Shown: piece by piece, positions 1-9,396 of the stretch
How the letters are laid out: each line of letters opens with the position of its first letter
Numbering within the stretch: position 1 is the stretch's first letter
Source of the DNA: Phoenix dactylifera
Taxonomy: Eukaryota > Streptophyta > Magnoliopsida > Arecales > Arecaceae
Assembly: GCF_009389715.1 (NCBI RefSeq)
Contig: NC_052395.1
Span: 18,449,528-18,513,527 of the forward strand
Length of the DNA: 64,000 nucleotides
Reading direction: 5' to 3'
Translations under genes and position numbers: made by a program
The notes under the pieces: generated by a model
Seen by the model: the letters and a program-made list of their open reading frames with translations, nothing else
Database searches by the model: none
What the model was told of the DNA's origin: nothing

Positions 1-83
1 ACGCCCCATCAATATAATAATTGCCAACGTTTTTATCTAGTGCCGGCAATATAGAATCGGCAAAAATCTTTTTTATTGTAGTG
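1..83. mobile_element. Terminal end of a CACTA-type DNA transposon
   Basis: The first 83 bases end in TTTTTTATTGTAGTG, whose reverse complement begins CACTACAATAAAAAA, the terminal inverted repeat style of plant CACTA (En/Spm) elements. The sequence before it has the gccaacg/gccggca/atcggcaaa half-hairpins that also fill the subterminal regions of the two complete CACTA elements further on. The other end lies outside the window, so length and target duplication cannot be given. Confidence 0.7.
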
Positions 84-1029
84 AATCCATTTCAGTGCCA
101 TTTTTTATATGAAACGCAAGTTAAATTTTCCAAATTTTCAGCCCAAGCAAGTTACTGGATTTGTTTTAGTATATTTTATATCAAAATATGAAAATACAAA
201 TAGAATATGAAACACTGGAGTTTTTATTCGTTACCCATCCAAAATCCTCCTATTTCTAGCATTCCCACACATCTCCACATCCCCAACATTTCCAATTCCC
301 ATCATGCCTCATGTATTAAGGAGGTTTTGTTGACTGCCCCTCCTAGTACCCAATACCAACATGCAAATAATAGATGATCATAAGTCAAATAACCATTGAT
401 TTATTATTATTATTAATTCAATCTAATTGTATATGATAGTAATAAATCATAGATTTAGGACTCCAATTGTGTCCATGTATATTTGTGTTCTTAAAAATTA
501 CTATAACAAAATATATAGAGAGATATATATCATGTTTAGATTGGATGATTGAGGTTTTAAATCATGATGTAAGTTGTTGGATATGATATACTCTAAATTA
601 TTTTCAAATAAAAAATCATATGCTTTGAAAACTCCAAACCTATGTATAAACTGGTTCAGAAAATTATATTATTTCATGTTATAACTGTTCAATTTTTGAC
701 CAGTGGTTGCAAGCTAGAGATATCCAAACTACATGATTTTTGGTACATAAGCACTTTACAAATATTAAATCAAATGGATGTCAAAATAGACCTATCCAAT
801 TTTTTGACCATTTGATGCATAGTTTAGAAATCTCAAAATCATATAATTTTTGTAGTGCAAACATTTTAAAGATAATAGACCATACCTAACAACTTAGATC
901 ATTAATGTTAGGTCTGCATCATCCAATTCAAATCTAAAGTTGATCGGGTCTGAGTGGACATCTATTTATCATATGCATGCTTGCGTACAATATACATGCA
1001 TTCAAGATTTACTGGGTAGTGGTCAAGTC
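84..1029. other. AT-rich intergenic DNA, no gene seen
   Basis: No convincing open frame, RNA gene or repeat was found here. The stretch is AT-rich and separates the CACTA end from the hAT element; its last eight bases (GTCAAGTC, 1022-1029) are the left target duplication of that hAT element. Confidence 0.6.
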
Positions 1030-1215
1030 TAGGGGTGGCAAAATATGACCCGACCCGCCAACCCGACCCGTGTTCGACCCGCCATAAACAGGTTTGGGTT
1101 TGACCTAAACGGGTTCGGGTCATAAACAGGTCGACCCGTTTAACCTGTTTATTAATTGAGTCGGATACGGATTTTAGATGTCTGACCCGTTTAACCCGTG
1201 TAACCTATTTAACTG
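1030..1215. repeat. hAT 5' subterminal repeats
   Basis: Clustered copies of GACCCGTTTAACCTGTTT-type words follow the left inverted repeat. They mirror the array at the other end and are the usual place for hAT transposase binding. Confidence 0.8.
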
Positions 1216-1239
1216 TTGGGCTGATAGATAAGGGCCACA

Positions 1240-2746
1240 ATCCACAAAGCCCAGGGCCGACCCAACTCCCCGCCTCAGCCCATTTTCTTTGCCTCGGCCC
1301 AACTCCCCGCTCGGCCCAATCTCAACGCGAGGGCCACCAGCCGTCCACTGGCTTCACTGCTCCACGCATCCACCATACACGACTTTAGATGGATCTTTTA
1401 ATTGAGACTTCTCCCGTTCTCCGTTGTTAGGGTGAGGACTGAGGAGTGAGGACTTAGGGTTTGTGCACCGGCGCCCGCCCGAGCTCTATTCCCTCCCTCA
1501 GCGTCCCTCTCGAGTGTCTCCCCTCTAGTCTCCTCTCCAGCTTTCCTCCGGAGTCCGGACTCTTCGCCTCCCAAGCCCTCTCCTCCGGACCTTCGCCCTC
1601 TCCTCCCCCGTGCCAACAACTTTGGCCTCCCCGTCGACGGCGACCGCGGCGGCTCGACGGGTCTTGGGATTTTTTTGGCTCCCGTCGCCTTCCCTCTCCC
1701 TCTTCCGTGCGTGCGAGGTCGGATCCTCTGCTCCACCGAGGTAAGAAAGATCCATCTTTTCTTCTTTCTTCCCTTGATCTTTCCTCTTTTCTTCTCAAAT
1801 CTGATACGGATTCATCCCTTCCTTCGTTTATTTCTTCGATTTCTAAGTTTTTTTTGTTGTTCTCTTTTCTATTGTGTTCTAGGTCATCGGTCGATGCAGG
1901 CTTTATAAGCGATTCATTTCGGTATAATTTCTGGTTTTATTTTCTGGGTGAAGTTGATGATTTCAGTATTTATTTTTTGTTCTTCCGACATTGTCTCTCC
2001 TAGAACCTAGATGCTGATATCTATTTTTTTTTCCCTTTTTTGTGGGCTTTCGACTATAATATGATGTTAGGGTTTGGGCCCTTTGGGGTTTACTTCATGT
2101 GGCAGAATATTTATGTTGTATGCGTGATTGCGTGGTTGTGATTTTCAGTCATTTTAGTTAATTGGAATTTGTTGCTTAGCAGTTAGCAATGCATTCCTGT
2201 TTTGTTACAGGAGCTTGTGACCGAGTTTCAGGGCACATCCAAAGAAGGTAACAGATGAGAAAGCCTTTTGTTTTTCTGTCATCTGGATTAAGCAGCAGTG
2301 TATTGATGAATCTTTATGAGGGTTTTTTTTTATTGCATATCTACAGTCATGTTTATTGCACATATCCTCCTTAATATACTTATATTGGTCAGTTCACAAA
2401 CATTGTGAACTATGCTGCTGTTGATCTTTATGTGTCCTTCCAGGCATGCCATGAAAATGTTCTTGCAGTGCTTCATGGAAGAACAGCTTTCACCTCCTTC
2501 TTATCTGCACCAAACACCTGAAACATAACAAGTTCAGTTTAATCATAATGTACCAATAGTTCTTTGCATAACACACCAATCATTATTCCTCCTGACCCAC
2601 TATCTCATTCAATTTTCTTTGACAATTATCTGAGAACTGTTGTGTCATTTGAATCGGCTGCTTTCCAAATTATGTTTCCGTTCTCTTTTCAAATTATTTT
2701 CTTTCTAAATTGGTATTCTGATATAATTTTAAATTATATGATATAG
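1240..2746 (+). promoter_or_regulatory. GC-rich promoter/leader region of the hAT transposase gene
   Basis: This stretch leads from the left end to the transposase start. It is GC- and CT-rich (1240-1740), then T-rich. GAGGTAAG at about 1738-1745 looks like a splice donor at the end of a CT-rich leader exon, so a leader intron of up to about 1 kb is plausible. Several overlapping open frames on both strands at 1398-2003 are low-complexity Ser/Pro/Arg/Gly-rich translations without recognisable domains, and I do not treat them as genes. Confidence 0.45.
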
Positions 2747-4956
2747 ATGGATAATCAGTTCGTGAATATAGAGTTAGAGAGTGATGGTGATAGGGCAAAT
2801 GAATCGACGCCCTTAGGTTCTAATACAGTTGTATGCGACTCCACACATGGAAAACGTAAAAGAAAGTTGACTTCTCCTGTTTATCAATATTTTCATATAA
2901 ATGAAGCAACTGAAAAATGCAGGTGTATAAAGTGTGGTACAGAATATTCATTTGGTGGTAAGGCTGGGACCGGAAATCTGAAACGTCATATAGAGAATTG
3001 CAGAAAGAACCGTGACATAGGACAAATGATCTTATCACAAGCTCAAGGGTCCATATCAATGTATTCTACTAAGTTTAATCCTGACAAATTTCGTGAATTG
3101 CTAACACTTGCAATTATTAAGCATGATCTACCATTCCAGTTTGTTGAGTATGAAGGCATTAGATCTTTATTTGCTTATGTTTCTGAGGAGGCCAAGTTAG
3201 TATCAAGGAATACCGTAAAGGCTGATTTGTTGAAATTATATAAAAAGGAGAAGAAAAAATTAGTATTGTGGCTTCATTCAATTCCATCTAGAATAAGTTT
3301 AACTTCGAATTTGTGGACCTCCATTACTACCGATGGATATTTATGTTTAACTGCCCATTTTATTGATGATGAATGGGTGTTACAAAAGAAAGTTCTTAAC
3401 TTTCGCTTCATGCCTCCTCCACATAATGGCATATCTTTATGTGAAATAATTTACAGTTTGTTGATTGATTGGGGGATTGAAAAGAAATTGTATTGCATGA
3501 CTTTAGATAATGCATCGGTAAATGATGTTTTTGTTAACATGCTAAAGATCCAACTTAATTTGAATAATGCACTTTACTCAGATGGTGAGTTCTTTCATGT
3601 CCGATGTTGTGCTCATATTCTTAACTTAATTGATAAAGGAGATAGATGAACCCATCTCTAAAGTTTGTGAAAGTATTAAATATGTGAGAGGTTCACAAGT
3701 TCGGAAACAAAAATTTTTGGAATGTGTTAGACAAGTTTCTTTGGACAGTAAAAAAGGCTTAAGGCAAGATGTTCCTACAAGATGGAATTCAACTTTTTTG
3801 ATGCTGGATAGTGCTCTCTTTTACCGTCGTGCTTTTCTTCATTTGAAATTAAGTGACTCTAATTACAAGCATTGTCCATCTGAAGAGGAGTGGGGTAAAG
3901 TTAAGAAGATTAGCAAGTTGTTGAGTGTATTCTATGATGCTACTTTAGTATTCTCCGGAGCTAAATATCCTACATCAAACTTATATTTTCCTTAAGTTTT
4001 CTTGATTGAGCTTACTTTAAGGCAAGAGATTCAGAGTGCAGATGCTTTCATACAAAGAATGACACGGCAGATGTATCAAAAATTTGAAAAGTATTGGTCG
4101 AATCATAGCTTAATCTTGGCCATGGCAGTTATTTTGGATCCTCGGTACAAATTTCAGTTTGTGGATTACTGTTATAAGAAGTTGAATGGGTATGGTTCTA
4201 CTGAGAGCATGCACATCCGTGATTGTATGTTTTCTCTCTTTAATCAGTATATGCTTGGTTCTTCTAAAACTCCAATTGCTAGCACATCAACTCATGGATA
4301 TGTAGAGACCGGTACTTCTTCTGAAACTTCCGAAGCATTTAGAAAAGCAGATGCTTTTAAGGTAATATAATTTTTTTTTAATCTAAAATAAATGTATTGT
4401 ACTTGTATATGGTATTGTTTCTTATAAATAACTCATTCCATTTTTTCAATAATGTAGGATTTTGATACATTTGAAAGATTTGATTTTGTGACTACTGCCC
4501 AGAAGTCTCAATTGGAATTATATTTGGATGAGCCTAGAGTTGATAGGATGTCCAATTTGGATATCCTTGATTTTTAGAAAACCAAACAGTCTTATTATCC
4601 TCAACTTTCTCTTATGGCACGTGATATTTTAACTATTCCAATATCTACGGTCGCCTCTGAATCTGCTTTTAGTATCGGTGGGCGAGTACTTGATAAGTAT
4701 CGTAGTGCTCTTAAACTGGATATTGCTGAGGCCTTGATTTGTACTCGAGATTGGGTGTTTGAAAAGAAAGGTATATGATTTCTCAATTATATTTCTATTA
4801 TTTTTTGAATGAATTTATTATTAATTATTGCAATATTTCAATGTAGATGTTGAGGAGGCCGAGTTAGATGAGATTGTAGAAGATGTCATAAACTCAAGTT
4901 CCTACAATGAAACTCAATCAACTCAATGCTCGGCCAATGTTGAATCCAATTCGTAG
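2747..4956 (+). pseudogene. hAT transposase, BED finger to dimerisation domain, broken
   Basis: The enzyme would cut and rejoin the hAT element by binding its ends. The first open part (from ATG 2747) has an acidic N-terminus and a BED zinc finger around residues 58-85 (C-x2-C, then H-x4-C). The middle carries the typical LTSNLWTS and HVRCCAHILNL segments of plant hAT transposases. A frameshift near 3640 moves the frame, and a TAA follows at about 3993. Exons continue to 4361 (donor GTAATA), then 4458-4770 and 4847-4956 with clean GT-AG junctions. The 4458-4770 exon holds a TAG at about 4576 and the C-terminal dimerisation motif STVASESAFS. At least one frameshift and two stops leave it non-functional; the splice sites are preserved. 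It belongs to the group often called ricesleeper-like. Confidence 0.9.
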
Positions 4957-6744
4957 TGAGATGAATCATGATCATGGATACTACTTTTTGGTTTTGGTTT
5001 AAATATGGATGTTGTTATAGTTTGGGACTTTTTTTAGTTTTGCTTTGACTATGGATACTCCTTTTTTGATTTTTTTGTTGTCATTGGACTTATGCAGTTA
5101 TGGACCTTATGGCCAATGTGGTTTCCTTTGATATTTATAGCTATTTGGTAGTTTCTTTTGCTAGATTCTATGCAATGCTGTTTTTATTTTTATTCAATAA
5201 TAGTCTAACTCTTCTTGGGGTAAGTTTTCTGAATTTCTTGAAAGTGGAAGATCTGACCTGTACCAAACCAAAAGTGAAGAGATTGTAAGTTTTTCAGACA
5301 TTGCAGTGTGGTGAGTTAGTACCTTTCTTGTATGCTTGTATGCTCAGCATGTTGTGGAGGTAAAAAATGTTGATGCTTGTATGCATAAGTTTCAGAAATA
5401 TATAGTACTTATCAAAACCAATTTTCTGTTAGATGTCTGCAGCAGCATTTGCCAAAGGGCTTCTTGATTTGGAGGGTCAGTTAACTCCAATTCTGGTTCG
5501 TTTTCAGTTTTTTTTTTTTTTTTTTTGTATTTTTCATTGTAAATTATTGATAATAGTTTATTAGTTTTACTTTTATCTATCTTATGTGTATCGGCTCATT
5601 GCAGATTATTACTCTGCTGATGATCTTGTGGTGAAGCGAAGATCAACTTCATGAATGCAAATGAACAAATACTTTGATATTAGCACGCTCCGAGTAAAAT
5701 TTCTTTCATTTGTTAAATTCATATTAATACGCCTTTTCTCATAATCATGCCCAACTCTTTTTTTTACATGTTTTATTTCTGAGTTATTTTTCCTAAAATT
5801 TTGCAGCAATTAGTTACTTGTTATCTGTTTTGTTAATGACAGGAATACTTGGAATTAGGATCAATCTCAAGAAGCTCAGGACAGCAGAGGAAAAAATTAT
5901 TAACTCCATCTGATTTGGGTTTAACAAGTCACCGGAAGCACCATCAAGTAAAACATTGGCATTCATACTACGAATCTAGAAGCTTTTCAATAGAGTTGAT
6001 GCAGCTTAGTTCTTTAGATGATTGACAGGCTTGAGTTTTTGATCAGTGAAAGCGATTGTCTAATTTGTGCTGATGTGGGTGTTTTTTTCCACCTTATTTT
6101 TCAGATTAGGACATCTGTTGCCGCTATCTTTGCATTGTGGAAGCCTCATACAGCTAAAAACTAAAATCAGCAAGCAGCCAAGCATATTGATACAACAAAA
6201 GCTAGTATGACCATCTTCCTGCATCTGGAGTGTTTGATGCAAACCATTCATTCTTCAGACAGTGGCCAACTACATGACTTTGTTTCTGTTCTCTTTCTAT
6301 AATATTTTATCACATGAACCATCATTAGGTGGAAAGCTTTTTGTTGTGAACTTATAAGTAATGCATACCAGCAGCTAAGGATTTCGTATTTCAATTGATT
6401 TGCTTGTATGTGTAGGATCCGTATATGAAAATTTTGAAAAATCTAAGTTATGTGGTCTTCCGATTGATTCTTTAAGCCTCCGCGTCTTAGATTGTCTGCA
6501 ACAATTGCCTATAGAATTTTCAAGAGGTATGAATCGGGAAAAATATTATCATGTAAGCAGATTTGTGTATTTGTGCTTTGTCTAGAGCTGGAAAACATAA
6601 GGAAATATTAATGAAAAAATGGATCCTGATCATGCTGATATTGAGAAGTGATTGTTAAATTGCATGATGTCAAACCTTCATTTAATTTCTTGGAAGAAAA
6701 TGCAGACAGCAATCCTACTTGATGTGCTTTCAGGGTTTTTATCA
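4957..6744 (+). other. Non-transposase cargo of the hAT element
   Basis: This interior lies between the transposase stop and the 3' subterminal repeats and is longer than expected for hAT 3' flanking DNA. It contains a recognisable captured exon (separate entry) and at least one further exon-like block, 6416-6552, open and bounded by TAG before and GTAAGC after, whose translation (CGLPIDSLSLRVLDCLQQLP inside) I cannot assign. A T-tract lies at 5511-5526. No complete gene is visible. Confidence 0.45.
5433..5495 (+). pseudogene. Captured exon resembling PPIP5K/VIP inositol pyrophosphate kinase
   Basis: Twenty-one codons, preceded by a TTAG acceptor and followed by a GTTCG donor, read [19 protein letters not shown] in their core. 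From memory of the family this matches a conserved segment of the C-terminal phosphatase-like half of plant VIP/VIH (PPIP5K) proteins. That enzyme makes inositol pyrophosphates used in phosphate sensing. Only this exon is recognisable, and the following sequence does not continue the protein. It lies inside the hAT element downstream of the transposase, so it is best read as a genomic fragment captured with its intron borders. Recognition rests on a short match. Confidence 0.6.
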
Positions 6745-7148
6745 GATTCAACGGGTCAGGTTTAAACAGGTTAAACAAGTTTGGTTGGGCATGTTAAACG
6801 GATTTGGTTGGGCAGGTTAAACAGGTTTGGTTGGGCAAGTTAAACGGGTCAGGTTAGGTAGGTTAAACGGGTCGGGTTGGGCAGGTTAAACAGGTCTAAA
6901 CAGGTTAAACGGGTCAGGTTGGGCAAACAGGTTAAACAGGTCGGGTCGGGTTGGGTAAACAGGTTACCTATTTATTAAACAGGTTAAACAGGTCGGGTCA
7001 GGTTACCTATTTAATAAACAGGTCAGGTTCAGGTTGTAAATTCTGACCTGTTTAATAAACAGGTCGGGTTCAGGTTTATGATTTTCTGACCCGACAACCA
7101 TGTGACCCGATCCGTTTATGACCCGACCCGATCCGATTGCCACCCCTA
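6745..7148. repeat. hAT 3' subterminal repeats
   Basis: About 400 bases made almost wholly of AGGTTAAACGGGTCAGGTT-like words in direct array, ending in the right inverted repeat. It is the counterpart of 1030-1215 and about twice as long. Confidence 0.85.
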
Positions 7149-8047
7149 GCCAAGTCTTCGAATCAACACAACTCGGTTAAAACTTCAGTCTGACTTTTTA
7201 AATTTTTAAGCTACGATGCAGAGTCCGATATATGTTTCAGTCACTAACGCTATATCGGAAGTGAGATTCAAACTTACCAAAAGTCCAGAGATAAAAAAAT
7301 GCTCACAGTGGCTCTCTGTCTTATTGAAACCTGAAAAATGACGCAGGAGAGATATATACAAAATTCCATTTAAATATAGAAATTATTTGTTCCGCTCATT
7401 TCTTTTGAGGATAACAGCGATTAAGACATCGCATATCACTTTCTGACGTCGTTTGCAGGATCTTGTACTTGTATCAAGCTGGAGGATCTCGTTCTGGAAA
7501 AAAAAAAATTTATAGTAACACTGCCTTTCGGGGAATAGCTCAACATAGCATGCAGCGTCCAGCAGTGGCTCCACGTACACTCCGTAGTTCACTGTTGTAG
7601 ATGCCATCCAAGTACTTCCGTCCTCTCTTGCATCAGAAGCAGCTGTATTAACAGCAGGAATTAATGGCATCAGAAAGTTCCTGGAAGCCGGAATGATGAA
7701 TCATCAAGCCTTTTCTCACACAGGCTGATGAAGATCCAACACAACTCACCGTGCATTCATCAATTCCCTCCAATTAGTTTTATCCAAGAAATATTGATTG
7801 GTTTACCAGCAGAACGTTGCATGTATGGGTGATGTCGTCAAATGGCAACAAGCGGAAAACCTTTGTCGCCACATGAATTTTTGCTCCAGATGTCCGCCCT
7901 CAGCCGGTTCGCCCCAGGGTTCCTCGGCCGCACATCAGGGCCTCCGGCCGGAAGCTTCAGCGGCGGAGAGGATTAGGAGCCCGCCGGCAGCCAACCACCA
8001 TGGTGTCCAGCATTGCCGGCATTTTTTTTACCATCTTGGTCTCAAAG
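7149..8047. other. Host DNA between the hAT and gypsy elements; unassigned open frames
   Basis: This is the left part of the pre-insertion host locus; after removal of the nest it continues at 49344. Minus-strand 7383-7670 is open for 95 codons (YGVYVEPLLDAACYVELFPE in its middle), and the same frame stays open at least 30 bases further upstream. It has coding character but I do not recognise the family. A GC-rich stretch at 7890-8010 is partly open on both strands with no clear domain. These could be remnants of a host gene or chance. The last five bases (CAAAG) are the gypsy target duplication. Confidence 0.3.
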
Positions 8048-8771
8048 TGTTGCTGGAAATTGGACCCGAAAGTGACCGCGGATTGAGGAGAAGAAGCTCC
8101 GGCTGGCGTGGCGGCGGATGGATGTCTCCGGCGGACCTGCAAGAAGCCAGTGGCTGGGGTTTCCGGCGTCGGCCCTCCGATGCTTAAGTGAGAGAGGGGC
8201 TTTTAATGGGAAAAAGTAATGGAGAGGAATAATATGAGGATGTATTGGCTGGGGCCGGAGGAGAGATCCCCTACCCAAAACTCTCCCCCCTTTTTATTAG
8301 GGGGTGCAGCGGTTACCTGTAATCGGGCATGATTGCGTGAATCAATGAGCTACCATAACGACCCGAGATTTCGGGCAGCTGGCGATCCGTTGAGATCGGG
8401 TGCATTCAAATATTGACAGCCGTTGAGGCGGAGATCGCGGGATTTGATCCCGAATATGGAGGGCTTGATTTTCGGTGTGGTAGGGAGGTCTGCTTCTCCC
8501 TTTGACTGGGTCTGCCCTGGTCATGAGGTCGACCGAGCTCAACTCTACTGAGACTATGCCTGCAACGGCCATGCTGAGATCGAGGTCGTGGGCTCTGTGG
8601 TTGTCAATACCGAGACTGGGCACTTTGTGATCGGGCGTTCTGTGATCGGGCGCCCTGAGGTCGGGCGCTCTGAGGTCGGAACTGCCAAGAGCATGTTTGT
8701 CATCGTTGCGTTCACTATTGAGTGCCAGCAGTTTGACCATGCGCTTTGGGTGATCCATTTTTTCCCCAATA
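8048..8771 (-). repeat. Gypsy 3' LTR
   Basis: This is the 724-bp partner of 48624-49338. Because the element lies on the minus strand, this copy is the 3' LTR. It contains a short internal array of GATCGGGCG/GAGGTCGGGCGCTCT words (about 8628-8680). Its TATA counterpart (about 8284-8292) has been altered by an extra T, and its last bases read CAATA instead of CAACA. Confidence 0.93.
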
Positions 8772-8786
8772 CTACCCTCCGACTTT
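8772..8786 (-). promoter_or_regulatory. Candidate gypsy polypurine tract
   Basis: Immediately outside the 3' LTR, the minus strand is purine-rich (GTCGGAGGGTAGTA). This is where the plus-strand primer of reverse transcription must lie. It is weakly purine-pure, in keeping with the element's age. Confidence 0.5.
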
Positions 8787-9115
8787 CGAGTTCGAGCTGT
8801 TTATGAGCTCGGGCGAAGGAAGTAATTACCTTTATCATGCTGATGAGATCAGGCAGATTTGAATTGTTTTGTCGTTTCGAACGCTTTAGGGCATCTTCAA
8901 TGATAACATGAGCAGGTGACTTTTTGCTTTTTGAGGTGATTTCGAGCTGTGGATTCATGATGAGACTGTAGTATTCGACGGGATGCCGCTTCGATTCTGC
9001 CTTTAAGGCGACGATCCGATGTTGATACACTGGTTTGAATTCTGAGGTCAGCATGTGGCGCGATTTGGACGGGGGGCGCGGCTTGGTCTTGTCGATTTGA
9101 ACCATCGGAAGGGTC

Positions 9116-9123
9116 TATATAAA
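9116..9123 (+). promoter_or_regulatory. TATA box of the antisense gene in the gypsy element
   Basis: TATATAAA stands in a GGTC-TATATAAA-CCCTGG context about 280 bases before the ATG at 9397, on the strand opposite to the retrotransposon genes. It is a strong plant TATA match and suggests the antisense gene had its own promoter. Confidence 0.6.
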
Positions 9124-9396
9124 CCCTGGTCCGGCCCTAAAAGCCTTCATTTGGCCGCCGTTGTTCTTGTCTTCTTCTTCTTTCGCTTTCTTCTTCTCCC
9201 ATACTTTATTTAGCTTTCTAAGGCGGCGCTTCGAGGTGCTTTCCGGTGATCTCCTTAATCCCTCACTTCCGGCCGTCAACGCTTTCGGTGAAACCCACAG
9301 TAGGTCTCTTACCCATGTTTGCTCGGAGGGCTATCGCTTTTCTTTTTCTTCCTCTCCTTCCTTCTTCTTTATCTTTTCTATTTGGTGAGCACGGCA

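Larger units (their letters stand above)
1030..7148 (+). mobile_element. Complete 6.1-kb hAT transposon
   Basis: The element starts TAGGGGTGGCA and ends with the exact reverse complement TGCCACCCCTA. Flanking octamers GTCAAGTC (1022-1029) and GCCAAGTC (7149-7156) match at 7 of 8 bases, the 8-bp target duplication expected of hAT elements. Both ends carry dense subterminal ACGGGTC/AACAGGTT repeats, in inverse orientation at the two ends. Inside are a GC-rich leader, a broken transposase gene on the plus strand, and about 1.8 kb of non-transposase DNA including a captured host exon. The ends look usable, but the transposase is interrupted, so movement would need transposase supplied in trans. 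Confidence 0.92.

Noticed and set aside
1398-2003. Overlapping open frames of 76-180 codons on both strands
   Set aside because: Low-complexity Ser/Pro/Arg/Gly translations in a GC- and CT-rich leader; no domain, and a likely splice donor cuts through them.
8588-8806. Open frames across the gypsy 3' LTR
   Set aside because: They lie wholly in LTR sequence, recur at 49179-49382 and reflect GATCGGGCG repeats, not a gene.
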